Assembly: GCF_001544555.2 (NCBI RefSeq)
Contig: NZ_FCOK02000056.1
Location: 1-62,925, forward strand
DNA from: Caballeronia udeis
GTDB taxonomy: Bacteria > Pseudomonadota > Gammaproteobacteria > Burkholderiales > Burkholderiaceae
Direction: 5' to 3'
DNA: 62,925 nt
Positions 42,973 through 51,957 of the stretch are shown here, in pieces. The stretch's first letter is position 1. Every line of letters starts with the position of its first letter. Below the pieces are notes generated by a model. The model saw only the letters and a program-made list of their open reading frames with translations. It was not told the origin of the DNA and did no database searches. The position numbers and the translations under genes are program-made.

Positions 42973-43716
42973 ATGGATGTGAAAACTGCAGTGCGCGTCT
43001 TTGACGTGATCAACCTCTTTGCCGAAGTCCGGCAACCGATGATCTACAGCGAGATTGCGCGTCGAACCGAAATCCCTTTGTCGAGTTGTCATGCGCTTTT
43101 GCAGACGATGGTGGCGAAGGGTTATCTCTACGCGCCGGGCGTAAAAGCGGGGTATTACCCGACCCAGCGCCTGTTGCATGTCGCACGTGACATTTGCAGC
43201 GAGGATCCGCTGACGCTGTTGTTTCAGCCCCTGCTTACGGCATTGCGCGATGCGACGGGTGAAACGGCGGCGCTTGCGACGCTCGCGGGCGCGCGGGTTG
43301 TTTATCTGGACGTCATGGAATCGCGTCAGAAGATTCGCTACAGCGACGAACCCGGCGGTTTTATGCTCGTCCACGCCAGCGCGGCAGGCAAGGCGCTGCT
43401 GGGCGCGTTGCCTGTCGACGCACGCCGGCGACTGCTCGACAGTTGCGAGCCGCTGAGTGCATCGACCGATGGTTCAGTGATCGATCGCGCGTCGCTCGAA
43501 GTGGAGGTGGAGCAGGGCGTGACGCTCGGCTGGCATCGTTCGACCGGAGAAAACGTCGAGGATGTCGCGGGGCTTGCGAAGGGATTCTCGATCCATGGCG
43601 AAGCGTTTGCGCTCGTTATCGGCGGCCCGAAGGCGCGCTTGCTGAAGAACCAGGAGCACGCGGTCGCGGCGCTCCTCGATATTTTCGACCGGATACCGCA
43701 GACGTTGATCGGCTAG
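42973..43716 (+). CDS. IclR-family transcriptional regulator
   Basis: A 247-residue regulator with an N-terminal winged helix (about 1-65, including YSEIARRTEIPLSSCHALLQ) and a C-terminal effector domain with GETAALATLAGARVVYLDV and the SAAGKALLGALP signature. The ATG at 42973 was chosen since the wHTH begins there. It heads the six-gene catabolic unit that follows on the same strand (36 bases to the cyclase-like gene) and most likely senses that pathway's substrate or an intermediate. Confidence 0.9.
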   Translation: MDVKTAVRVFDVINLFAEVRQPMIYSEIARRTEIPLSSCHALLQTMVAKGYLYAPGVKAGYYPTQRLLHVARDICSEDPLTLLFQPLLTALRDATGETAALATLAGARVVYLDVMESRQKIRYSDEPGGFMLVHASAAGKALLGALPVDARRRLLDSCEPLSASTDGSVIDRASLEVEVEQGVTLGWHRSTGENVEDVAGLAKGFSIHGEAFALVIGGPKARLLKNQEHAVAALLDIFDRIPQTLIG

Positions 43717-43751
43717 CGGCTGGGAAATCATGGTCGTGCAAGGAGAACAGG

Positions 43752-44810
43752 ATGCAGGATCAGAGGCGCTGGAAGAACAGGCCAGACGGTTCGAACTGGG
43801 GTGATTTCGGCCCCGACGATCAACTCGGACGACCGAACCTGATCACCCCGGAACAGGTGCTGAAGGGCGCGCGCGAAATTCGGGCGGGCCTGAGTTTTTG
43901 CCTGTCGCTGCCGCTCGATTATCCCGGCGACAGCAAGCTGAATGTACGTCGTCATCCGCCGGTTTTGCGGCCTACGACGAAGGACGGATTGCCCTACGTG
44001 AACTTCCCGTTCGCGCGTATGGACGAGCAGGCAACCGACGTGGTCAGCGACGATCAGGTCCTGATGAGCCTGCAATATTCCACCCAATGGGATTCGCTCG
44101 CGCATGTGGGCGCGCTCTTCGACGCCGACGGCGACGGCGTGGCCGAGAGCGTCTACTACAACGGCTATAAGGCGAACACGGATGTAGTCGGGCCCATGGA
44201 ATACCGCCGCGACGACGCGTTCGCGCCGCACGCCTGCGGTAACGAACATAGCCACGCAGACGCGCTCGGCATTGAAAATCTCGCGGTAAAGGGCATGCAG
44301 GGGCGCGGCGTTCTTGTCGACCTCGTCGAGCATTACGGACGTGAGCATCGAACCGTGGGTTACGACGACCTGATGTTCGCCATCGACGCGGACAAGGTAC
44401 AGATCGATTGTGGCGACATGTTGCTGCTGCGCACCGGTTTCGCTGAACTGGTGCTGGAAATGAACCGTCATCCCGATGAAGCCGTGCTCAACAGCCAGTG
44501 TTGCGCGCTCGACGGCCGCGATCAGCGGCTGTTGCAGTGGCTGACCGATTCGGGCATTGCGGCGCTGGTCGCGGACAACTATGCAGTCGAGCGTTATCCG
44601 GCGCGTCCGGCGGAAGGCCACTATCCGCTGATGCCGCTGCATCACCATTGTCTGTTCAAGCTTGGCTTGCCGCTCGGCGAGCTCTGGTACCTGCGCGATC
44701 TGGCGGTCTGGCTGCGTGCCAACGCTCGCTCGCATTTCATGCTGACAGCGCCGCCGCTGCGTTTGCCGGGCGCGATGGGTTCGCCCGTGACGCCGATCGC
44801 AACCGTCTGA
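43752..44810 (+). CDS. Cyclase-family (kynurenine formamidase-like) metal hydrolase
   Basis: A 352-residue enzyme of the cyclase superfamily (PF04199). In kynurenine formamidase the metal motif is HxGTHxDxPxH. Here the matching stretch is STQWDSLAHVG (about residues 108-118), as in a longer subfamily, followed by HACGNEHSHADALG. Members hydrolyse cyclic or linear amides and esters. The ATG follows AAGGAGAACAGG. First enzyme gene after the IclR regulator, with 18 bases to the SDR. Substrate unknown; lactone or amide hydrolysis is the best guess. Confidence 0.82.
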   Translation: MQDQRRWKNRPDGSNWGDFGPDDQLGRPNLITPEQVLKGAREIRAGLSFCLSLPLDYPGDSKLNVRRHPPVLRPTTKDGLPYVNFPFARMDEQATDVVSDDQVLMSLQYSTQWDSLAHVGALFDADGDGVAESVYYNGYKANTDVVGPMEYRRDDAFAPHACGNEHSHADALGIENLAVKGMQGRGVLVDLVEHYGREHRTVGYDDLMFAIDADKVQIDCGDMLLLRTGFAELVLEMNRHPDEAVLNSQCCALDGRDQRLLQWLTDSGIAALVADNYAVERYPARPAEGHYPLMPLHHHCLFKLGLPLGELWYLRDLAVWLRANARSHFMLTAPPLRLPGAMGSPVTPIATV

Positions 44811-44828
44811 TTTCCTAAAGTACACGAC

Positions 44829-45530
44829 ATGACACGAGAACGAGTTTTGATTACCGGCGGCGCGGCGGGAATCGGTGCGGCTTGCGCCGAGCGCTGTGAA
44901 GCGGATGGCTTTGAAGCTGTGGTTATTGATCGGGTGGGCAATGGAATTATTGCCGATCTTTCGGATACCGAAGCAACGGCGAAGGCGCTCGATCAAGCGC
45001 TCGCGGGCGGTCCGATCACGCGGCTGATCAACAATGTCGGCGTGGTGGTGCCGGCGGGCGCAGCCGGGCAGAGTCTGGAGGAACTCGAGCTTGCGTGGTC
45101 ACTGAACGTACGTTGCGCGATGCAGTGCATGCAGGCGCTGCTACCGGGCATGCAGGCTGCGGGTTTCGGCCGGATCGTGAACATGTCTTCGCGGGCGGCG
45201 CTGGGCAAGGAACTACGTACCGCTTACTCGGCGACCAAGGCGGCGTTGATCGGCATGACCCGGGTATGGGCGCTCGAACTCGGCCGTCATGGCATCACGG
45301 CGAATGCGATCGGTCCCGGCCCGATCCGCACCGAACTCTTCGAACGTGCGAATCCGCCGGACAGCCCGCGCACGCGGGCGATCATAGAAAGCGTGCCGGT
45401 GAAACGCGTGGGCACGCCGGAAGACGTCGCGCATGCCGTGTCCTATTTCCTCGATGCCCGCAGCGGTTTTGTCACTGGCCAGGTGCTGTACGTGTGTGGC
45501 GGCATGACGGTTGGCGTGGCGGGAGTCTGA
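44829..45530 (+). CDS. Short-chain dehydrogenase/reductase
   Basis: A 233-residue classical SDR. It has the nucleotide-binding GGAAGIGAAC (10-19), the NNVG stretch (68-71), catalytic Ser120 or Ser121 in NMSSRAAL, and YSATK with Tyr133 and Lys137. The loop GPGPIRTELF matches the FabG-like group. The protein is likely to oxidise or reduce a hydroxy/oxo intermediate of the operon's substrate with NAD(P). The next gene starts one base after its stop codon. Confidence 0.9.
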   Translation: MTRERVLITGGAAGIGAACAERCEADGFEAVVIDRVGNGIIADLSDTEATAKALDQALAGGPITRLINNVGVVVPAGAAGQSLEELELAWSLNVRCAMQCMQALLPGMQAAGFGRIVNMSSRAALGKELRTAYSATKAALIGMTRVWALELGRHGITANAIGPGPIRTELFERANPPDSPRTRAIIESVPVKRVGTPEDVAHAVSYFLDARSGFVTGQVLYVCGGMTVGVAGV

Positions 45531-45531
45531 G

Positions 45532-46491
45532 ATGAACACGGCTGAAATCCGGCGCGTGGCGATCGTGGGGGTGGGGAGTATCGGCGTCGCGTTTGCTGTG
45601 GTGTTTGCGCGCGCGGGATGGCCCGTGCGTCTTTTCGATCCCGACGCGTCACGCCGCGATGCGGCCCCTGGAGAGATCTCGCAGCGCCTGACGGAACTGG
45701 CACGCTTCGGTTTGCTCGACGAAACTGCAGAGGCCGTGGCGGCGCGCGTGCAGATAGCGGCCTCAGTAGAAGCAGCCGTCGCCGACGCGGATCTCGTGCA
45801 GGAGTGTGCACCCGAGCGAGTGGACATCAAGCGTGCGTTGTTTGCGCAATTCGATGCCGCCGCGCCCGCGACGGCGATCTTCACCAGTGCTTCATCGGCG
45901 TTGACGGTATCGAGCTTTGTTGATGATCTGCCAGGACGGCACCGTTGCCTGATTGCGCACCCGGGCAATCCGCCGTACCTGATTCCCGTTATCGAGATCG
46001 TACCTGCGCCTTTCACCGCGCCGGAGGTCACTGAACGCACGCTGCAACTTTTCCGCGATGCCGGCCTGCAACCCGTGCTCGTATCGAAGGAAGTCGAGGG
46101 CTTCGTCTTCAACCGGTTGCAGGGCGCCGTGCTGCGCGAAGCGTATTGCCTCGTGCGCGACGGCGTCGCGACCGTCGAGGACATAGACACCGTCATGCGG
46201 GACGGCCTTGGCCTGCGGTGGTCGGTGATCGGGCCGTTCGAAACGGTTGATCTGAATACGCGCGGCGGCATAAGCTCGCATGCGCGGAAGATGGGGCCGG
46301 CATACGAACGGATGGGCGCGGAACGCGGCCAGCACGATCCGTGGACACCGGAACTGGTTGAGACGGTGGCTGCGGCAAGACGCGCGGTGCTGCCGCTTGA
46401 GCAATGGGACGAACGAGTGGCGTGGCGCGACCGCGCATTAATGGCGCTGGCTCGACACCGGCGGCTGGTGGCTTCAGGAAAAGAGTCCTGA
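45532..46491 (+). CDS. 3-hydroxyacyl-CoA dehydrogenase-like enzyme of the lambda-crystallin / L-gulonate 3-dehydrogenase group
   Basis: A 319-residue NAD enzyme with the Rossmann motif GVGSIG (13-18), VQECAPERVDIK near 89-100, and the conserved HPGNPPYLIP with His143. The C-terminal helical domain has EVEGFVFNRLQGAVLREA. The full pattern fits lambda-crystallin (CRYL1, L-gulonate 3-dehydrogenase) and carnitine dehydrogenase better than fatty-acid 3-hydroxyacyl-CoA dehydrogenases, so a free beta-hydroxy acid is the likely substrate. Start overlaps the SDR end region (TGAGATG). Confidence 0.85.
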   Translation: MNTAEIRRVAIVGVGSIGVAFAVVFARAGWPVRLFDPDASRRDAAPGEISQRLTELARFGLLDETAEAVAARVQIAASVEAAVADADLVQECAPERVDIKRALFAQFDAAAPATAIFTSASSALTVSSFVDDLPGRHRCLIAHPGNPPYLIPVIEIVPAPFTAPEVTERTLQLFRDAGLQPVLVSKEVEGFVFNRLQGAVLREAYCLVRDGVATVEDIDTVMRDGLGLRWSVIGPFETVDLNTRGGISSHARKMGPAYERMGAERGQHDPWTPELVETVAAARRAVLPLEQWDERVAWRDRALMALARHRRLVASGKES

Positions 46492-46567
46492 GGGCAGGCC
46501 AATTTACTCTCGCCGCGGAGATGGTAAAAAATTTCGCTTAACTAAATAATATTTCAGAGACAGTGCA

Positions 46568-47902
46568 ATGCAGAAAATAACCGGATTCTTCACCGAACTG
46601 ATGCGCAAGTATTTGCCCGATCCGTTCGTCTTTGCTATCGGGCTGACGCTGCTCACCATGATTCTTGCCGTATTGGTGCAGGGCCAGGGCATCGTGGCGC
46701 TGACAACCAGCTGGGGCAAGGGCTTCTGGACGCTGCTTGCATTCACCACGCAGATGGCCGTGATCCTCGCGATGGGTTACGTGCTCGCGACTGCTCCACT
46801 AACCGAGCGATTCCTCGATCGCATCGTCATGCGGGTGCACGATCCGCGCATGGCGATCATTGTCGCCACGCTGGTGGGCGGTATCGGCAGTTACCTCAAC
46901 TGGGGTTTCGGGCTGGTGATCGGCGGCATTGTCGCGCGCAAGCTGGCGCTCAGTGTGAAGGGCGTGCACTACCCGTTGATCATTGCGTCGGCCTATAGCG
47001 GTTTCACGCTTTACGGTCTTGGTTTGTCGGCGAGTATTCCCGTGCTCATCTCCACCAAAGGCCACCCGATGGAAGCGCAGATGGGCGTGATTCCGCTCTC
47101 GGAAACCATCTTTTCGCCGACCATGCTCATCACCAGCCTGGTCGTGCTGATCACGCTGCCGTTGCTCAATGCGTGGTTGCATCCGAAGCCGGGCCAACCG
47201 GTGACCGAGATCGACCGTACGCTTGAAGAGCGCACGCGCGCAAGTCAGGCGGCGGTTCCCGCCGACGCCGGCGATGACCGCACATTCGCCAGCCGCCTGA
47301 ACAACAGCCGCTTGCTGAGCGGCCTGATCGGATTGATCGGCGTGGTCTACGTGGTGCTGTATTTCCACGGCGGCGGCACGATGGACCTGAACCTGATCAA
47401 CTTCATCATCCTGTTTCTCGGCATCATTTTGCTGGGCACGCCCATTCGTTATGTGGAGAAACTCAACGAAGGCATCCGGACGATCAGCGGCATCATCCTG
47501 CAATATCCGTTTTACGCGGGCATCATGGCGATCATGGCGTCGTCGGGACTGGTCAACACGTTTTCCGAATTCTTCGTCAAGATCGCGACGCCGCATACGT
47601 TGCCGTTCTGGGGGCTCATCAGTTCGTTCTTCATCAACTTCTTCACGCCTTCCGGCGGCGGTCACTGGGTTATTCAGGGCCCGTTCATGATCGAGGCGGC
47701 CAAGGCGATTGGTGCGTCCGTGGGTCATACGGCCACCGCGGTCATGCTCGGCAACGCCTGGAACGACTTGATCCAGCCGTTCTGGATCTTGCCGGCGCTC
47801 GCTTTGTCGAAACTGAAACTGAAGGACATCATGGGCTATACCGTCATCATGATGTTCTGGATCGGCATTGTTTATACGGTTGCGATCCTGGCATGGGGCT
47901 AG
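46568..47902 (+). CDS. Short-chain fatty acid transporter (AtoE family)
   Basis: A 444-residue inner-membrane protein with about 10-12 hydrophobic segments, of the AtoE/TIGR00366 family that takes up acetoacetate and short-chain fatty acids. Conserved loops include NWGFGLVIGGIVARKL, FFINFFTPSGGGHWVIQGPF and GNAWNDLIQPFWILPAL. Its place inside the operon says the pathway's substrate is a small carboxylic acid taken up from outside. Followed after 30 bases by the CatC-like gene. Confidence 0.88.
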   Translation: MQKITGFFTELMRKYLPDPFVFAIGLTLLTMILAVLVQGQGIVALTTSWGKGFWTLLAFTTQMAVILAMGYVLATAPLTERFLDRIVMRVHDPRMAIIVATLVGGIGSYLNWGFGLVIGGIVARKLALSVKGVHYPLIIASAYSGFTLYGLGLSASIPVLISTKGHPMEAQMGVIPLSETIFSPTMLITSLVVLITLPLLNAWLHPKPGQPVTEIDRTLEERTRASQAAVPADAGDDRTFASRLNNSRLLSGLIGLIGVVYVVLYFHGGGTMDLNLINFIILFLGIILLGTPIRYVEKLNEGIRTISGIILQYPFYAGIMAIMASSGLVNTFSEFFVKIATPHTLPFWGLISSFFINFFTPSGGGHWVIQGPFMIEAAKAIGASVGHTATAVMLGNAWNDLIQPFWILPALALSKLKLKDIMGYTVIMMFWIGIVYTVAILAWG

Positions 47903-47932
47903 GCGGTTCAATCATCTTGCGGAGGTTCGATC

Positions 47933-48217
47933 ATGTTGTTCCTGGTTCATATGGTGGTGCAGATCCCTGCCGACGCCGACTCGGAGCTCACCAATAGCCT
48001 GAAGGCCGCCGAGAAGGCGTTCTCGCAAAAACTGCAGCATGAAGGGAAGTGGCGTCACTTGTGGCGCGTGGTGGGGCAGTACGCGAACTACAGCGTCTTC
48101 GACGTCGAGTCCAATGACGAGCTGCATACGTTGCTAAGCTCGCTGCCGCTCTTTCCCTACATGACGATCCAGGTCACGCCGCTAGCCCAGCATCCTTCGG
48201 CGATCGCGCAGAACTGA
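47933..48217 (+). CDS. Muconolactone delta-isomerase-like protein
   Basis: A 94-residue protein of the MIase (CatC) family with the ferredoxin-like alpha/beta fold. The family start MLFLVHMVVQIPAD and the WRHLWRVVGQYANYSVFDV stretch are visible. True CatC acts in the catechol ortho pathway and sits beside catA/catB; neither is here, so a different lactone or oxo acid may be the substrate. Good ribosome site GCGGAGGTTCG. Followed by the YciI-like gene. Confidence 0.85.
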   Translation: MLFLVHMVVQIPADADSELTNSLKAAEKAFSQKLQHEGKWRHLWRVVGQYANYSVFDVESNDELHTLLSSLPLFPYMTIQVTPLAQHPSAIAQN

Positions 48218-48237
48218 GTTCGATAAGGGGAGGTGTC

Positions 48238-48534
48238 ATGCCGTTCATTATCGAAACCTGGGACAAGCCCGGCCACGCGCCGGTACGCACGCAGCAGCGC
48301 GACGTGCACCTGGCCTATCTCGAAGCGAACAAGGCGCTGTTGCTGGCGTGCGGGGCGAAGCTCGAGGACGACGGCAGCAACGCTGGCGGCGGCCTGTATG
48401 TGGTCGACCTCGACACGCGCGAGGAAGCCGAACGTTTCATCGCGAAGGACCCTTTCGCGCTTGCGGGTTTATTCGAGCGCGTGACAATTACGCGGTGGCG
48501 CAAGGCATATGTCGACGGCAAGGGTTATCTATAG
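48238..48534 (+). CDS. YciI-like protein
   Basis: A 98-residue YciI-family protein with a dimeric alpha/beta barrel fold. The N-terminal PFIIETWDKPGHAPVR and RDVHLAYLEANKALLL segments and the later EEAERFIAKDPFALAGLF match the family (His and Asp of the core are present). YciI-like proteins include 5-chloromuconolactone dehalogenase, so it may act on the same lactone-type intermediate as its neighbour. Strong ribosome site GGGGAGGTGTC. Last gene of the operon. Confidence 0.85.
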   Translation: MPFIIETWDKPGHAPVRTQQRDVHLAYLEANKALLLACGAKLEDDGSNAGGGLYVVDLDTREEAERFIAKDPFALAGLFERVTITRWRKAYVDGKGYL

Positions 48535-48847
48535 CCGGTCTTTAGTCCGGTGCGGGGTACTCCTGCCCCGTCCGGCATGACGAGCGGCATGACGCCAGGT
48601 AACCGGATCATGCTTTCAGCATCATTTCGGTAAGCCGATTCTTCTGCCGGGTTCTCGTCGTCTCTTGCGTCCCCCTTTTAACGTGGCCATCCCGAGCGGG
48701 TGGCAGATCCGCCAAGGCCGCGCCGGTGCGCAAGTACGCGGGGGTCACGGCAAGAAAACGCGCTTTCCGATACGCTGCAGTATTCGTAGGTAACGACTAT
48801 CTCACCACGCTGAGTCCGTTCACCCTCGCTTCAAGGAGCACGAAGCC
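48535..48847. other. Intergenic region after the catabolic operon
   Basis: About 310 bases with no recognised gene, strong terminator or repeat. The end provides the leader for the DUF427 gene at 48848. Confidence 0.4.
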
Positions 48848-49231
48848 ATGCAGACCAAAACCGTCCGGGTTCCCGGACCCGACCACCCCATCACGATCGA
48901 ACCTAATCCGGCGCGCGTCACTGTCTCTATCGGCGGGCGTGTCATTGCGGACACGCGCGAGGCGCTGACGTTGCGTGAAGCGTCGTACCCGGCAGTCCAG
49001 TACATTCCGCGCAAGGACGTCGACATGTCGCTGTTGCAGCGCACGGACCACACGACCTATTGCCCGTACAAAGGCGACTGCGCCTACTACAGCATTCCGC
49101 TGGGCGGCGAGCGCTCCGTGAACGCGGTATGGACCTATGAAGACGCGTATCCCGCGGTCGCCGAGATCAAGGACCATCTGGCCTTCTATACGGATCGTGT
49201 GGACAAGTTCGACGTGCAGCCGGCAGGCTGA
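48848..49231 (+). CDS. DUF427 domain protein
   Basis: A 127-residue protein of the DUF427 family (beta-barrel-like). The typical HTTYCPYKGDCAYYS with a CxxxxxC-type pair and the final EDAYPAVAEIKDHLAFY stretch are present. The function is unknown; the family is widespread in bacteria and fungi. A perfect 16-bp hairpin follows at 49241. Confidence 0.92.
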   Translation: MQTKTVRVPGPDHPITIEPNPARVTVSIGGRVIADTREALTLREASYPAVQYIPRKDVDMSLLQRTDHTTYCPYKGDCAYYSIPLGGERSVNAVWTYEDAYPAVAEIKDHLAFYTDRVDKFDVQPAG

Positions 49232-49240
49232 CACGGGTAG

Positions 49241-49280
49241 GCGGCGTTGCCACTGCGGACGGCTGCAGTGGCAACGCCGC
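49241..49280 (+). terminator. 16-bp perfect hairpin after DUF427 gene
   Basis: GCGGCGTTGCCACTGC (49241-49256) pairs with GCAGTGGCAACGCCGC (49265-49280), with an 8-base loop. It starts 9 bases after the stop codon. There is no T-run, so it may be a factor-dependent terminator, 3' stabiliser or REP-like element. Confidence 0.55.
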
Positions 49281-49440
49281 GCGCTCACTGAAAACTGCTG
49301 GCCGGCCGGGCCGTTCCTGCATCGATGGCGGTTCGTGCACGCTTTCGCCATTCGACGTATTTTATCGATGGCGCCGCGTCCGCGAGCGAAGCGCATGCCT
49401 CGCTGTCGAGGCATTCTTATCAACGCTGGAACGGAATCCC

Positions 49441-50769
49441 ATGACCACGCAACGTCGCTTGCGCCTGGGCGCTTTCATGCGCCCGGCCACCATTCACACC
49501 GGAGCCTGGCGTTACCCCGGCGCCTTCCCGGACGCAAACTTCAATTTCGCGCACCTCAAGCGTTTTGCGCAGACGCTGGAGCGCGGCCGGTTCGACGCGT
49601 TCTTCATGGCCGACCATCTTGCCGTGCTCAACATGCCTACCCAGGCGCTGAAGCGAAGTCATACGGCTACGTCGTTCGAACCCCTGACGTTATTGTCGGC
49701 GCTTGCCGTGGTGACCGAGCACCTTGGCCTGATCGCGACAGCATCCACGACGTTCGACGAGCCTTATCACGTCGCCCGCCGATTTGCCTCACTCGACCAC
49801 CTTAGCGGCGGACGCGCGGGCTGGAACCTGGTCACCACGGCCAATCCGGACGCTGCGCTCAACTTCGGCCTGGACGAACACGTGGAGCACGGCGAGCGCT
49901 ACCGGCGCGGGAGGGAGTTCTTTGACGTCGTGACCGGCCTCTGGGATAGCTGGGCCGACGACGCGTTCGTTCGCGACGTTGAAAGCGGGACCTTCTTCGA
50001 TCCCGCCAGGATGCATGTGCTGAACCACAAGGGCGAGAACCTCTCGGTGCGTGGGCCGCTCAATATCGCGCGGCCCGTGCAGGGCTGGCCGGTCATCGTG
50101 CAGGCGGGATCGTCCGAAGCGGGCCGGCAGATCGCGGCCGAAACGGCGGAAGCTGTATTCACCGCGCAGACCACGCTGGCGCAGGGCCAGCAGTTTTACG
50201 CCGATGTCAAAGGCCGCATGGCGGCACTCGGACGCAACCCCGAGCATCTCAAGATCCTGCCGGCGGCGTTCGTCGTGGTCGGTGACTCGCTGGACGAAGC
50301 ACTGGAAAAGCGTGCGCGTCTCGACAGCCTCGTGCACTACGACAGCGGTATCGCCTCGCTCTCGATCATGCTTGGCCACGATGTCTCAGGCTTCGATCCT
50401 GACGGTCCACTGCCCGACATACCCGAAACCAACGCGAGCAAAAGCAGCCGCGAGCGCGTGCTTGAATGGGCGAGCCGCGACAAGCTCACGATCCGCCGGC
50501 TTGCGCAACGGGTCGGCGGTTATTCGGGGCTGGAAATGATTGGCACTCCCGGGATGATCGCTGACCAGATGCAACAATGGCTCGTGGAGGAGGGTTCTGA
50601 CGGCTTCAATGTGATGTTCCCTTACCTCCCGGGCGGTCTTGACGATTTCGTCGACAAGGTCGTTCCCGAATTGCAGGTAAGAGGCATCTTCAGGCGTGAA
50701 TACGAAGGTGTCACCTTGCGGGAGAATCTCGGTTTGCCGAGGCCGGGGAACCGTTTCTTCAAGGATTGA
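49441..50769 (+). CDS. Flavin-dependent monooxygenase, NtaA/SnaA/DszA (LLM) family
   Basis: A 442-residue bacterial-luciferase-like oxygenase of the two-component kind (uses FMNH2 from a separate reductase). The family start LRLGAFMRPATIHTG, SLDHLSGGRAGWNLVT and VQAGSSEAGRQIAAE are present. Relatives act on nitrilotriacetate, sulfones or dibenzothiophene; the substrate here is unclear. No reductase gene is next to it. Confidence 0.9.
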   Translation: MTTQRRLRLGAFMRPATIHTGAWRYPGAFPDANFNFAHLKRFAQTLERGRFDAFFMADHLAVLNMPTQALKRSHTATSFEPLTLLSALAVVTEHLGLIATASTTFDEPYHVARRFASLDHLSGGRAGWNLVTTANPDAALNFGLDEHVEHGERYRRGREFFDVVTGLWDSWADDAFVRDVESGTFFDPARMHVLNHKGENLSVRGPLNIARPVQGWPVIVQAGSSEAGRQIAAETAEAVFTAQTTLAQGQQFYADVKGRMAALGRNPEHLKILPAAFVVVGDSLDEALEKRARLDSLVHYDSGIASLSIMLGHDVSGFDPDGPLPDIPETNASKSSRERVLEWASRDKLTIRRLAQRVGGYSGLEMIGTPGMIADQMQQWLVEEGSDGFNVMFPYLPGGLDDFVDKVVPELQVRGIFRREYEGVTLRENLGLPRPGNRFFKD

Positions 50770-51001
50770 AGCATGCATGACGCCGTCTGGCTGAGGCGTC
50801 ATTGAAAACAGGAAATATTCTGTACTCAATTATTTCGTATAACTGAATAAACTGATATCGGGTTGCGAAAAGCAGCGTGAGCAAGCAAGGGGTGATGGCC
50901 ACTGCGTTGAACCGGCCCGCGCCCGAGCCATTCCTGTTCTGCATTAAGATTGATGTCTCGGGGGTGCTGATAGCCGCCCCATCACAGGACAAAAGAAGCT
51001 C

Positions 51002-51571
51002 ATGGGACATTCACAGGCAGAGAAGGCGGCAACGCATCAGCGGATCGTCGATGTGGCGGCACGGCGCTTTCGGGAACTTGGGTTGGACGGCATTGGCGTT
51101 GCCGATGTCATGAAGGAAGCCGGCATGACGGTTGGCGGTTTCTACAAGCATTTTGAGTCACGCGACGAACTCGTAACCGAGGCGCTCGAGGTTGCATTCA
51201 AGAGCCTCGACGTATGGGAAGCACGTGCAGAAAACCTGCCGCAGGCGGTGCGCGATTACCTGAGCGAAGCGCATCGGGACGCTCCGGGTCAAGGCTGCGC
51301 GTTGGGTGCTTTGCTAGGCGATGTTGGACGCAGCAACGACGCCACACGCGAGGTATTTACCGAGCGGGTCAAGCGCAATCTCGCGTTCTCGGAGGGTTTG
51401 CTCGATATCGCGGATCCGGCTGAACGCCGCGCCCGCGCGATCCTGCAAATGAGCGCCTGTCTGGGCGCGATCGGCCTGGCGCGAGCGGTGTCGGACCCGG
51501 CTTTGTCGAAGGAGATTCTGGACGGCGTCGCGGGGCAACTGGCGCCCTTGTTGCCGGGGCCGGGGAACTGA
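51002..51571 (+). CDS. TetR/AcrR-family repressor
   Basis: A 189-residue regulator. The N-terminal helix-turn-helix lies at about residues 8-55 (HQRIVDVAARRFRELGLDGI and KEAGMTVGGFYKHFESRDEL), as in TetR proteins. The ligand domain contains ALGALLGDVGRS and is of the AcrR_C type. It follows the monooxygenase gene on the same strand with a 232-base gap and may regulate it. Confidence 0.9.
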   Translation: MGHSQAEKAATHQRIVDVAARRFRELGLDGIGVADVMKEAGMTVGGFYKHFESRDELVTEALEVAFKSLDVWEARAENLPQAVRDYLSEAHRDAPGQGCALGALLGDVGRSNDATREVFTERVKRNLAFSEGLLDIADPAERRARAILQMSACLGAIGLARAVSDPALSKEILDGVAGQLAPLLPGPGN

Positions 51572-51732
51572 GCGCGCGCGGGTTGAATGGAAACAATTCT
51601 TGAAGCCGTGTTGCCGATCCATTACATTCGACCCGTTGTCTGCGTGCCGACTCGAGCCTGTCAGCCACGAGTCCGGATGGCCGGCAACCGACTCCTGAAT
51701 CGTACTCTATGCGTGCTCTTTGGAGATTGACG

Positions 51733-51957
51733 ATGAAAGTACTTAACCTGATTTACCTATCTGCCATCCTGCTTGGCGCGTCAGGCATGGCCACGGCCCA
51801 GGGCAATGGCAACGGTGGTTCGGGCGGCGGCAACGCGCATGGTGCCGCAACGGCCGCTCCGACCATGGGTGGTGACAATAGCTCCACGCCTGGAAGTTCG
51901 AGGGGAAAGCTCCACTTCAAGCACAAGCATAAGAAGCCGGCAGCTCCCGCTCAATAA
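51733..51957 (+). CDS. Small exported Gly-rich protein
   Basis: Seventy-four residues, with a signal peptide (ATG at 51733 after GGAGATTGACG; hydrophobic LIYLSAILLGASGMATAQ). The mature part is Gly/Asn-rich and then ends in a basic HKHKHKKPAAPAQ-like tail. No family is recognised. The His/Lys tail could bind metal or polyanions. Confidence 0.6.
   Translation: MKVLNLIYLSAILLGASGMATAQGNGNGGSGGGNAHGAATAAPTMGGDNSSTPGSSRGKLHFKHKHKKPAAPAQ

Noticed and set aside
45213..46502. A 429-codon antisense frame over the SDR and dehydrogenase genes
   Set aside because: It is Ser/Arg/Thr-rich and spans two clear plus-strand enzymes.
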